Assembly (NCBI GenBank): GCA_937867415.1
Contig: CALMKO010000084.1
Span: 1 to 42,630, forward strand
DNA from: an uncultured Verrucomicrobiota bacterium
GTDB lineage: Bacteria; Verrucomicrobiota; Verrucomicrobiia; Verrucomicrobiales; Akkermansiaceae
Length of the DNA stretch: 42,630 nucleotides
Direction of reading: 5' to 3'
Part shown: in pieces, positions 1-9,300 of the stretch
Numbering within the stretch: position 1 is the first letter of the stretch
How the letters are laid out: the number at the start of each line of letters is the position of its first letter
Translations under genes and position numbers: made by a program
Notes under the pieces: generated by a model
What the model saw: the letters and a program-made list of their open reading frames with translations, nothing else
Databases searched by the model: none
Told to the model about the DNA's origin: nothing

Positions 1-190
1 CAGAAGCATTGGCAGCAAACCAGACGTTAGAGCCCCAGCCCGTGCCGCCGTTTTGAAGGCTAAGGCCGCCGTCAGCATAGGTGAACGTATCCTGAATGAT
101 GATCGCCGCTTGTGACATGGCGGCGGATCCGAGAATGGCTGCGCAGGCCAAGGCGGCCGTGTGGGTTTTGTTTGGGTGTTTCAATTTCAT
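1..190 (-). CDS. secreted LamG-like (PEP-CTERM-style) protein, N-terminal fragment cut by window edge
   Basis: Reading the minus strand from the ATG at 188-190 gives about 63 codons that run off the window. They begin MKLKHPNKTHTAALACAA, a basic n-region followed by a hydrophobic stretch ending near SQAA, which looks like a Sec signal peptide. The mature part starts IIIQDTFTYADGG and continues with Gly/Trp-rich sequence (GGTGWGSNVW). That opening is typical of secreted LamG/PEP-CTERM-sorted proteins of Verrucomicrobia, and it resembles the domain nested in the neighbouring 1791-residue protein (ESFAYPAASSLSGQAGG). A copy of the bipartite promoter-like motif lies 92 bases upstream. The C-terminus, where a PEP-CTERM anchor would be, is outside the window, so the sorting class is inferred. 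Confidence 0.68.
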   Translation of the reverse strand, partial: MKLKHPNKTHTAALACAAILGSAAMSQAAIIIQDTFTYADGGLSLQNGGTGWGSNVWFAANAS

Positions 191-281
191 TGGGTTGCTT
201 TGGATTTGTGTTTTTCGATGACAGGTTTTCAAGGTGGGCGGCCTCATGGTGAAGCTGGAAATGCCCCCTCTCGCCTCCTAG

Positions 282-310
282 ATCGTATTTCCCCCGGCCA
301 ACCCGACATG
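282..310 (-). promoter_or_regulatory. bipartite promoter-like motif, copy 1
   Basis: On the minus strand CATGTCGGGTT (310-300) is followed by exactly 9 bases and then AAATACGAT (290-282). It sits 92 bases upstream of the start codon at 190. A long A/T tract (about 317-334) lies just upstream of the first half, where an UP element would be. Two more copies with the same 9-base spacing occur at 5897-5925 and 6033-6061. All three continue with CT or TCT and an AGGAG a few bases later. The layout suggests -35 and -10 elements of an alternative (ECF-like) sigma factor; the assignment is inferred. Confidence 0.6.
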
Positions 311-446
311 GATTTGAAAAAAAATTTATTTTTTGAGTTCGGCCCGGGCGGGGGCGGTTTTAATGGTTGATCATCAAGGGCTTGGGAAGAGTGTCAGGCA
401 ATCGCCCAGATCGGGCGCTGCCGCATGAGGATGGGGGCGAGGAGGT

Positions 447-3400
447 TCATGGGGCGAGGTCGATGATCTTGATTCGGCGAAATTCCGTCCGCCCGATGCC
501 CGCGCCGTGGGAGTTTTGCAGGCCGATGACGCCGCGGTCCGACCAGGGGAAGCCGGGATGGCTGAGGCGGACGTCGGCTTGATCGACGGTGGTGACGCCA
601 TCGACCTTCACGCGGATGCGGCCGCCGATCATGAGCACTTCCAGGCGATGCCAGACCGAGTGAGTGGCGGCGGCCGCAGGTTCTGCGGGGATGCGGTCGT
701 AGAGCGAGCCGGTCGAATGGATCGGCAGGCGGGATTCGTGGGTGAGCTGGATTTCGCTGCCGGTGACCCAGGGGTAGCCGGTGGTGGCGGACCGCACGAA
801 GACGCCGGAATTGCCATTTTCGGATAGGCGGTAGTCGAGGCTGAGTAGGAAATCGCCGTATTCCCCCGGGAAATGGAGCCAATCCGAGGGTGCGGCGGTG
901 TCGTGGCGGAGGATGCCGGTGGTGGCATCGTAGGTCCAGCCGGCGCTGCCGCCGCTGAAGCTAAGTCCGGCAAGGCCGTTGGCAAGGGGATCGATGCCAT
1001 GGGCGGCAGGCCAGCCGCCGCCGATGCGCCAGAAGTGCCGCGGAGTGGCGGCGGGGCGGGTGAGCGGCCATTCGTTCCAGCTTTCGAGGAAGCTCATCGG
1101 CGCGGCGAGGCTTTGTTTCTCAAGGGTCCACTGGGAGAGATTTGGCGAGGTTTCGATCCAGTAGAGATTGCCCGGCAGGGTGGCGGAGGTGAGGAGGAAA
1201 TCCCGGGGGCTTGATCCGGGGCCGAAGATCGGGCTGGTGCCACTGCTGCCGAAGTAGGCACCGGGGTGGATCGGGCCGAGTGGATCAAAGCCGAGGCGGC
1301 TGGCGGTGGCGTCGTCGGTGCCGTCGGCATTGCTGTCCAAGTGGCCCGCGCCGACCCAGACGAGCAGGGGCTGCGAGCGGGCGAGCCCGTTGCTGTCGGT
1401 GGCTCGGACGCGAAGGCGGTGGAGCCCGGCAGGAAGGACGGAGGCGGCTGTCAGGCGGTTGCCATCGATGGTGAAAGAGCTGTTGTTTGCGTCGCCCTCG
1501 CCCGCGACCAGCGCGAAGTGCGGGAAGTCCACCGGGTGCGGGGTGACGGAGTTCCAGGTGTTGCCGATGCGCAGTTCATCGATGGCTGGCATGGAGGTCT
1601 CCACGTAATCACTGAAGCCGATCCGGTCGAAGGCGAGCGAGCCGCCGGTTTCTGCGGGGGTGAAGGAGAGGTCGGGGGTGGGTGGCTCGGAGCTGAGCGG
1701 CGGGTCGATCCAGACCGAGACCTGGTCATGACCTGCGAGGTGCTGGATTTTAATGACGAAGAAATGCGAGGCGGAATCGGAGGTGGTGAAGAACTTGTTG
1801 TTCACATTCCGCACGCGGACGCCGAAGCCGTCTTCGTTGCCGAGTTGGAGCACGCGGGTTGCTTGGTCGGAGCCACCGTTCCAGAATTCCACGCCCCAGA
1901 AGTGGACGTTGTTGGAGGGATCCGCGATGAAGCTGGTGTAGGTGGTGGTGCCGTCCGCACCACGGGCACCGGCGAGCAGGCGGTGGCTGCGGGAGCCGGG
2001 ATCGGCGCGGCCGTGGTTGCCGGAGCTGTCCAGGGTGAGACCGGCGGAGTCGGTGTAGGAGAGCGAGCCGCTGAGCACGTTGGCGGGGCCGCCCTGCCAT
2101 GCTCCGGAAAATCCGCTGCCGCCCGCTTGGCCAGATAGGCTGGAAGCGGCGGGATAGGCGAAGGATTCCTCGACCACCGCGCCCGACGCGCCGGGCTGTA
2201 AGGGGATGCTCGGGAGGTCGCCGAGGTCGGCGTCATCGATCAACAAGCGGCCGACGAGCGCTCCCGCCGGGTGGTCCGGCGGGAGCACGGAATTGGTGAG
2301 CAAGATGCGGCGGGGTGCGCTTTCCGGAGTAACATCACTGACGGCGATGTGGAAAGTTTCCTCCGAGAAAAGGCCGGCCGGGCTGGTGACGCGGACGCGG
2401 ACTTGATAGGAGCTGCGGCGTTCGTAGTCGAAGGGTGATGCCGTGGTGAGGACTCCGCCGTTGATGGAAAACAAGGCGTTCTGCGCGACCCCGGCGGGCA
2501 GGGAGAAGGTGAGCGCATCGCCGCTGATGTCGTGGGAGGCGGAAAGGGTGCCCACCGGGGTGCCGGAGGGCTTGTTTTCCGGGACGATGCTGCTGCTGAG
2601 TTGCAGGTTGTAGGGAGTGCCCGGGATCTCGTTGAGCGTGTACCAGACTTCGCTGGAGTGGATGAGCGAGCCGCTGTCAGAGACGGGGTTGCTTTTCAGA
2701 TAGACGACGTGGCCTTTTTCCAAGCCGGGGATGACGAGGGTGACGCGGGTGCGATCGGCCGAGGCGGTCGCGCTGCTGACGGTGAGCGCTTCCTCGCCGA
2801 TCTTGGGCCCACCGTAGTCGGCGGTCGGCTGGTAGGACCACTGGCGGACGGTGAAATTCGCGGGGTTCTCGAGTGTCGTTTCGGGGATGGGCAAGGTGTA
2901 GGCGATTTCAAAACCCGTCGCGGTGGCGGTGACCTTGGCGACCTCGAAGGTGACGGGATTTCCCGACTTGGGCGTCAGGCGCTGGAGGCCGGTGGTGGTC
3001 TCGTTCCAGGCCCAATTCCCGCCGCCGCCGATGCAGCCGACGTAGAGGGTGCCGTTGGGGCCCCAGGCGAGTCGATTGACGCCGCCTTCGAGGCCCTGGG
3101 TGAAGCGATAGATGCAGCCCTGCCAGACGCCGCCGATTTTTTCGAGCGAGACCCGGTTGATGCCGCCGAGGGTGATGTCACCGACCAGCAAATCTCCCGC
3201 GAAGGGGCCGTCGGGAATCGACAGCGGTTGGGAGGGCGAGTTGGCGATCTCGTTGTGCGGGAACCAAACGGCGGGCGGCGACGGGGCTTGGTCGGCGAAC
3301 AAACTCGGGCTGCCGCCTCCGGCGGTGGTGTTGTAGTGGCCGTAGAATTTCCCGGGCTGGAGGTGGTTGAGGCGGGAGGCGGGCATCCAGGAACCTTGGT

Positions 3401-5822
3401 TGTCGGTTTGGAAAATCTCGCCTTGCGGTCCGAAGCCGATGCCGTTGGGCGTGCGCAGGCCGCCGGCGAGGAAGGTGACTTCACCGGTGGCGAGATTCGT
3501 CCGCAACAGCGTGCCGCGGTTCGGCGGGTTGGGGCCGGAGAGACCGGGGAAGTCCAGGTGGATCGCGGTGGAGAGGGTGGAGTAGGCAAAGCCGTCGCGC
3601 TCGATGAGGCCGAAGTGGAAATGGTGGTAGTTGTCAGAAATCCAGCCGCCGCTGATGTCGTCCTTGGTCTCGAAGTAGCCGTCGGAATTGGTGTCGCGGA
3701 GGCGGGTGAGCGTCGTGCGCTGGGTGACGTAGAGCTCGCCATTGATGAATTTCATCCCGAGCGGCTCGAACAAACCTGCGGCGACTTCGGTGACGGTCAC
3801 CGCCTCGGGGTCTTCGCCCTGGGTGTTGGTGAGCGCCCAGACTTTTCCATCGCCGCCGAGCAGGGAGCCCGGGTTGTAGAAGCCGCCTTGGTTCGGATCG
3901 AAGGTGGTGATGAAAAGCCGGCCGTCGGTCGGGTGCACGGCCATCGCGCCGACCTTGGGGTTGAAGGATGCCGGGTGGACGGTGGTCACCCGCCAGGAAG
4001 GATGCACTGCGACGAGCGGTTGGCCGTTGCCGGGGCGCGAGTTGTCGCCCGGGGTGATGATTTGCTTTTTCCCGGGAGCGACGACGCGGGTGACGCCTGC
4101 CGGGGTGAGGAAGGCCGAGGCGGGGACGGTGACGTAGGCGGGGGTGCCGGGTGGTCGCCATTCCAGCTTGAGCGAGAAGCCGCCACCGCTTTGGAAAAAG
4201 CGCAGCTTCAACGGATGGAGACCGGCGCTGAGGGTAATGCTGCCGTCCATCGGCGTAGCGGCGTGCTCACCGTCGTGGTCGATCACGAGCGTCTCGCCGA
4301 TCCACAATTCCGAGCCGTCGTCCGAGATCAGGCGAAACTCGTAGGACCCGGCGGTCGGGACATTGAGGCTGGCGAAGCATTCGACGAGGAATTGCGCGGA
4401 GTAGCCGGCGAAGTCCGTGCTGGTGGACCAGTCGATGGTGCTGCGTTTCTGATCCACGTTCGGCGTTTGGCCGGGCACGAGGGGATAGAGCTGGTCCATC
4501 GGTTCCTGGATGTCGTAGAGGCGGAAGGTGAGGCCGCTCTCGTATCCGGTGACCGTGTTCGCGTAGGTAAGGGAACCATTGTTTTCGGAGAAGGTCCACT
4601 TGGCCCCGCCGATGGCGAGTTCCCAGGTGCCGGGGCTGATTTCGCCGAAAGCGCCGAGCGAGCTGGTCACCGCGGTTGGATTGAGTATCGGGGCCGGGCC
4701 GCTGAAAGAACTGAGATGGAAGAGGTTCCAGAAATTTCCATCGGCGGTGGTGGCGGCGGAAAGATCCAGCACCACCGTGCCGAGAAAAGAGAGGGAGGAG
4801 TTGGTCGAGCCGCTCACTGCATTACATTGGCCGGCGGTGGTGGGAAGAAAGCGCAGGCTGCCGCCTGAGGCGATGGTGAGCCCACCTTGCTGGACCGTGG
4901 TGTTTCCGAGGAAGGTATTCGCGCCGCTGAGGGTGAGCGTGCCGGTGCCGAGCTTGGTCAGGGAGAAGGAGTTGTCATTGCTCCCCGCGCCGCCGAGGAT
5001 ACCGGCGAAGGCATGGGAATCGGCCATATTCAGGATCAGGCTGCCGGGCGCAGTGCTACCATTGCGAATATGGTGGGCTCCCGATCCATTGATGGCGGAA
5101 AGCGTCTGGGAGAAACCGTTGAGAAACAGGTCCGCAGTATTGAGGGTGAGAGCGGTGGCGGCTGGAAGGGCGTTGCTGGCTCCGAGGAAGAGCTGGGATT
5201 GGGCAGGGAAACCATACAAATCGCCCGCCGCGCGGCCGTTCACCGTCGTGCTGCCGGAAAAGTCATTGCTGCTGCCGCTGATGATGAATCTCCCACCGGC
5301 AGGATCGCCGTGTGAAAGGGAGGTCGCACGGTCAAGGATCAGGCCGCCCGGACCAGTGATTTTACCTGAGATTTCAAAGGTCTTGTCGTTCCACCAGGTG
5401 GCGATGTTGGAGGTGGCGGCAAGAGTCACTTGGCCGCTCTGCGTGCGCAGATTGCCAGCTGGCCCGTCGCCGCTGACCAACGCTCCGCCGGAGGTGATAC
5501 CATTGAGCGTGATGGGATTCGATACGGTCAGGCCGTTCAAAGTCAGCCAAAGCTGCCCACCCGCGCCGATGTTGATGGCCGCGTTGCCAGTGATGCCGGC
5601 ACTCACTTCAACACGTCCGCTTGGGATCGTGGCCGTATCGCCAGAAGTCGGCGGGCCGCCGTTCCAAGCACTGACTGAGGTATCGGTCCAGTTGAGATCG
5701 CCCCCACCCCAAGTGTAGTCCGCAGCGGGGGCCGAAGCAAAAAGCCCGAGTATCGCAACGACAGACGACACAGAAAAAATATGGAAGGTATTGACGAGCA
5801 ACGAGGGTGATCTGAGGTTCAT
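447..5822 (-). CDS. giant extracellular multidomain protein: PATR repeat, PA14, beta-propeller, cadherins, LamG-like, DUF1080
   Basis: This 1791-residue secreted protein has a signal peptide at about 1-34. Residues 35-400 are a beta-solenoid with an autotransporter-associated beta-strand repeat (GTGTLTLSGANTFLGNTTV, about 292-310). A PA14 domain spans about 430-570 (SDDGSELWIG), a probable carbohydrate-binding module. A six-bladed propeller of the glucose/sorbosone dehydrogenase type follows at about 605-950. A cadherin-like repeat lies at about 1070-1165, and a second (1172-1490) is split by a LamG-like domain (about 1218-1435). The C-terminus (about 1605-1791) is a DUF1080/3-keto-disaccharide hydrolase-type jelly roll (GNSGVFVRS, GVIGLQNSHG). 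No PEP-CTERM or T9SS tail is visible. A role in extracellular glycan binding or breakdown is likely; the substrate is unknown. A promoter-like motif lies 75 bases upstream. Large ORFs on the opposite strand are shadows. Confidence 0.85.
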   Translation of the reverse strand: MNLRSPSLLVNTFHIFSVSSVVAILGLFASAPAADYTWGGGDLNWTDTSVSAWNGGPPTSGDTATIPSGRVEVSAGITGNAAINIGAGGQLWLTLNGLTVSNPITLNGITSGGALVSGDGPAGNLRTQSGQVTLAATSNIATWWNDKTFEISGKITGPGGLILDRATSLSHGDPAGGRFIISGSSNDFSGSTTVNGRAAGDLYGFPAQSQLFLGASNALPAATALTLNTADLFLNGFSQTLSAINGSGAHHIRNGSTAPGSLILNMADSHAFAGILGGAGSNDNSFSLTKLGTGTLTLSGANTFLGNTTVQQGGLTIASGGSLRFLPTTAGQCNAVSGSTNSSLSFLGTVVLDLSAATTADGNFWNLFHLSSFSGPAPILNPTAVTSSLGAFGEISPGTWELAIGGAKWTFSENNGSLTYANTVTGYESGLTFRLYDIQEPMDQLYPLVPGQTPNVDQKRSTIDWSTSTDFAGYSAQFLVECFASLNVPTAGSYEFRLISDDGSELWIGETLVIDHDGEHAATPMDGSITLSAGLHPLKLRFFQSGGGFSLKLEWRPPGTPAYVTVPASAFLTPAGVTRVVAPGKKQIITPGDNSRPGNGQPLVAVHPSWRVTTVHPASFNPKVGAMAVHPTDGRLFITTFDPNQGGFYNPGSLLGGDGKVWALTNTQGEDPEAVTVTEVAAGLFEPLGMKFINGELYVTQRTTLTRLRDTNSDGYFETKDDISGGWISDNYHHFHFGLIERDGFAYSTLSTAIHLDFPGLSGPNPPNRGTLLRTNLATGEVTFLAGGLRTPNGIGFGPQGEIFQTDNQGSWMPASRLNHLQPGKFYGHYNTTAGGGSPSLFADQAPSPPAVWFPHNEIANSPSQPLSIPDGPFAGDLLVGDITLGGINRVSLEKIGGVWQGCIYRFTQGLEGGVNRLAWGPNGTLYVGCIGGGGNWAWNETTTGLQRLTPKSGNPVTFEVAKVTATATGFEIAYTLPIPETTLENPANFTVRQWSYQPTADYGGPKIGEEALTVSSATASADRTRVTLVIPGLEKGHVVYLKSNPVSDSGSLIHSSEVWYTLNEIPGTPYNLQLSSSIVPENKPSGTPVGTLSASHDISGDALTFSLPAGVAQNALFSINGGVLTTASPFDYERRSSYQVRVRVTSPAGLFSEETFHIAVSDVTPESAPRRILLTNSVLPPDHPAGALVGRLLIDDADLGDLPSIPLQPGASGAVVEESFAYPAASSLSGQAGGSGFSGAWQGGPANVLSGSLSYTDSAGLTLDSSGNHGRADPGSRSHRLLAGARGADGTTTYTSFIADPSNNVHFWGVEFWNGGSDQATRVLQLGNEDGFGVRVRNVNNKFFTTSDSASHFFVIKIQHLAGHDQVSVWIDPPLSSEPPTPDLSFTPAETGGSLAFDRIGFSDYVETSMPAIDELRIGNTWNSVTPHPVDFPHFALVAGEGDANNSSFTIDGNRLTAASVLPAGLHRLRVRATDSNGLARSQPLLVWVGAGHLDSNADGTDDATASRLGFDPLGPIHPGAYFGSSGTSPIFGPGSSPRDFLLTSATLPGNLYWIETSPNLSQWTLEKQSLAAPMSFLESWNEWPLTRPAATPRHFWRIGGGWPAAHGIDPLANGLAGLSFSGGSAGWTYDATTGILRHDTAAPSDWLHFPGEYGDFLLSLDYRLSENGNSGVFVRSATTGYPWVTGSEIQLTHESRLPIHSTGSLYDRIPAEPAAAATHSVWHRLEVLMIGGRIRVKVDGVTTVDQADVRLSHPGFPWSDRGVIGLQNSHGAGIGRTEFRRIKIIDLAP

Positions 5823-5896
5823 GGGGCGGGCTTGCGAGGATGGCTTGAATCCTTCGAACCAAAGTCAATCGATCCAAGCCAAGGGTGCTCCTGAGA

Positions 5897-5925
5897 ATCG
5901 TATTTAAGCGCGGAAACCCGACATG
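5897..5925 (-). promoter_or_regulatory. bipartite promoter-like motif, copy 2
   Basis: On the minus strand CATGTCGGGTT (5925-5915), 9 bases and AAATACGAT (5905-5897) lie 75 bases upstream of the 1791-residue extracellular protein. Both halves are identical to copy 1, while the 9-base spacer differs completely (AAGCGCGGA against CCCCCGGCC on the plus strand). This is what a two-part protein-binding site would look like. An AGGAG follows a few bases downstream, too far from the start codon to be its ribosome binding site. Confidence 0.62.
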
Positions 5926-6377
5926 AAGCATGCGGAGCTGGAAGATTTTCCGAGGGCACAGGATTCCGTTGATTTGACAAAATCTCGTTCGTCCCTTCCC
6001 CGCTTGGAAAAATCGAGCGGTTTCCCATTTCCCATGTCGGGTTTGACGAACGAAAAACGATCTTCGTAGGAGAGTGGCAGTTCGTTGGGTCTCGCAAAGC
6101 CGTCGTTAGACTTTCGTGTCGCTTCCTCGCGTTAAAAAATGATAATGTAAATACAAGTCAAGCATGCGGCGGGTGGTCGAGGTCGGCAGCTCGGTCATGC
6201 TGCCCTCCGGAACCGAAAACTCCAGAAGATCGCGGGCATTTTTCAATCGATATGGCAATCCACCCACGCTTCCGCCAGACATCATACGAACCCAACCGGG
6301 TGGTTCGCACCTTGGCCAAGCCGGAGGCTCCAAAGCATCGGGTCTTTTCTCTTGTGACCCAGATCACCCCGCAGGCC
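5926..6377. other. divergent intergenic/leader region
   Basis: The stretch between the minus-strand giant gene and the plus-strand unit holds motif copies 2 and 3 back to back, then about 310 bases of leader before the preferred start at 6378. An A/T-rich patch lies at about 6133-6158. No tRNA, strong hairpin or riboswitch was recognised. Short ORFs on both strands between 6106 and 6333 show no recognisable family. If copy 3 is the promoter, the first gene has an unusually long untranslated leader, unless the in-frame ATG at 6252 is used. Confidence 0.5.
6033..6061 (+). promoter_or_regulatory. bipartite promoter-like motif, copy 3
   Basis: On the plus strand CATGTCGGGTT (6033-6043), 9 bases and AAAAACGAT (6053-6061), followed by CTTCGTAGGAG. 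It differs from copies 1 and 2 by one base in the second half (AAAAACGAT against AAATACGAT) and keeps the same spacing. It points at the seven-gene unit beginning at 6378 and is divergent from copy 2, so both strands would be served from a 165-base region. Confidence 0.58.
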
Positions 6378-9300
6378 ATGTCAAATGGCGGGCGACCTCG
6401 GCAAAGGCGGCACCAGGCTACCACCGCCCAAAGTGGCTTCGCTTTGATTGTGACACTCAGCCTGATGGTGCTGCTTGCCGTCATCGCCGTAGGTTTATTG
6501 GCGCTTTCCTCCATCTCCCTTCGTGCCTCGGCGACCGGCCAGGCCCAGGCCATGGCCCGGGCGAACGCGCGGCTCGCAATGATGTTGGCAATCGGGGAAC
6601 TCCAGAAGAGCATTGGTCCGGACCAGCGAATCACCGCACCATCGGGCATCCTCGATTCCGATCCCACCACCCCCGCCGAGAATGGCGTTTCTAACAAACA
6701 CCTCACCGGCGTGTGGAATGCGCGTGACGCCGCCACCGAAACCCTGGATCGCTACAACACCACAGCGCCCGACTACAACCGGGATAAACCAAACTTCCGA
6801 AGTTGGCTCGTTTCCAACGCAAAGCTGGAAGACGTCGAACAGCTCGGCTTCGCGAGCAATGGCGTCTTGATCAATCCAACCAATCTCCAAGGCTCCAGGA
6901 ACCCCGATCTCGTAGTCCGCGCCGGCAAAGTTCCAGTCAAGGGTGGTTCCTACGCATGGTGGGTGGGTGATGAAAACTGCAAGGCTCAGATCAATCGGCG
7001 CGATCGATTGGCCCGGCAAGGCAACCCCGCGATCACCGAACTGTTAGCAAGCTTCGGCTCGCCCGGTCCCCACGGGATCAAAGCTCTGGAAAAACACGAA
7101 CTCTTCGAATCCAACTCACCCTCCAGCGACAAAATCATCACCCGTGACTCGCTGGACATCCTTACTCCGCCTGGCATCCAACGCGGTGAATTGTTTCACG
7201 ACCTCACTCCCTACGCACGAAGCGTCCTAACCAACGTCACCACCGGCTCCCTCCGCAAAGATCTCAGCCTTTACCTTGAACGCAGCGACATCCACTGGCT
7301 GAGGGACTGGAAGAACCGGAATTGGCAGCAGCAGGGGCCGCTAGGACCCAACGGAAGGATCGCCCTCAGTCCCTTGGATGAGTATGACGTTCTGGCTTGG
7401 AAGACCCTTCATCACTATTATAACATGCACCGGCAAGTCAGCTACGTGGGCAACCGACCCAGGGTCACCGCGATCGACAGCAACCCGGTCACTCCCCCAT
7501 ACATCCCCATTGATCCGGTGAGTAACCCCGAGTGGAACAACGGCGTGACTTCCATCAATCCGGTGATCGTCCGCATGCAATACCTCTTGTCTTACGCTGT
7601 TAGAAAAAATGGCCAGGACTATGATCTCTTTGTTTACAGTTATCCCGTGGTCACCCTGTGGAACCCCTACAATGTCGACATGAGGATCAACGGTTATAAC
7701 ATCTGGCTCCACAACCTTCCCCTATCCCATAAAATCTACAGAAACAACGCCGCCACTCCGATCCGCGATTTCAACTGGAGATTCGATACCTCCCTGAACG
7801 GCGGCACCCTGGTCATGCGTTTCGGTCAGCCCGACGGAAGCCCTAATCAACCCATCCTTCTCAAGGCGGGCGAAATGAAGATCTTCAATCACAAAACCAG
7901 CGGTTACGGGCGCCGCGGCTATCCCGCCGCCAACATGGCGGAGAACACCGACGCCACCTCGTTCTACTCCACCGCCAATACCGGACACCCGAGGTTCGTT
8001 GGGAAAATCACCGGAGCACGGGAGACCGACACCATTGCGCTCGAAACAAGAATGGGCAACTCAAGAACCGTTGAGGAGACTTGGTCGGGATGGCAATCGA
8101 CCTTCGAGGTGCGCTCGGAACCGCGCGGCGACCACACCGGGCACGACGCCAGAATGAACAGACAATTGCTCAGCTCCAGCTACGCGTGGCGCTTCGAAGC
8201 CTCAAGCCCGACCTCCAACCAACTCTCCAAAGACAATTTTCCCGCCAAACCACTCCGAGAACTGGTAAATGCACCCACTCCGTTCTGCTTGACAGATGTC
8301 AGGCTGAAGCCGCTCGATGAGCTCCAGCTCCCGAATAAAACATGGCTGCACAACATGCCCGCACTCACCTATGCCGCATGCCATTCCACCACCCAAGGGG
8401 CCGATGCCAAGACGCCGTTTTTCAGTCACCCCTACACGGTGACCTTCGACCAGCGGACCACCGTGATCGGGCTCTTCTCGTCAATTCCCTACATGGGCCC
8501 CAGCTATACACCCGGCGGCCAGCGCTTCATCGCGGACCGGGAAATCCCCCAGGTGCCGCTCTGCTCGCTGGCCCAGTTGCAGAATCTGCCTCAGCAATCA
8601 ATGGAAGCCATGAACTGGAGCGGCCACCTCCAGCAAAACCATGCCATCGGCAACTCATATGCATCACCAGGCGTCCCCTCCGACAAAATCAAAAGCGGCG
8701 GGTGGCCATTTTACATCAACCCCTATATCAACTCCGGCGGCAATCTCGCCGGACAGACATTTCGAGATGATCAATGGACCTCAGGAATTCCTAACATTGA
8801 TCGGAGTTATGCTGCCAACCATCTGCTCTGGGATGAATTTTTCTTCTCATCCATCGCCCCACAAACCAGCACGTTCTATCAAAGATTCGGAAGAATCCGG
8901 ACACTCAAGACCGTGGTGGACGAATTCTATGGCGAAATCAAGGCGCTGCCCAATGAGGCCTATCTTCCCCATCTTGCGGGCATGAACGCCAAGACCGTTT
9001 CGGAATCCCTGATCAACCCGAGCGGTAACCCGCTCGCGAATGCCCACCTGAAATCCGCCGCACACCTGATCGTGGACGGCGGATTCAACATCAATTCGAC
9101 CTCCGTGCCAGCCTGGACGATCCTGCTTGCATCCAGCCACCTCAAGCGTCCCGTGATCATGGACTCCGCCGGCACCGGCACCCCGACGGCCCAGCCCCAA
9201 GGAAACTTCGCCGTCAGCCGCTTCGCCATGCCCATCGGTGGCGGCGGCGGCCGGATATCCGACGAAGGCACACGCTGGCGCGGCTACCGCGAGCTCACCG

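Noticed and set aside
403-417. CGCCC-GATCT-GGGCG hairpin below the megaprotein gene (minus strand)
   Set aside because: Stem of only five pairs and no T-run afterwards; too weak to call a terminator.
1266-2138. Open frame of 290 codons on the plus strand
   Set aside because: Antisense to the same gene, low-complexity product, no signal of selection.
2532-4868. Open frame of 778 codons on the plus strand
   Set aside because: It lies fully antisense to the 1791-residue gene, has Gly/Ala/Val/Glu/Arg-biased composition with no domain motif, and is the expected GC-rich shadow of that gene.
6106-6333. Minus-strand frame of 75 codons in the divergent region
   Set aside because: The product looks partly natural (RMLDLYLHYHFL) but matches no family, and it overlaps the open frame of the plus-strand gene; insufficient support.
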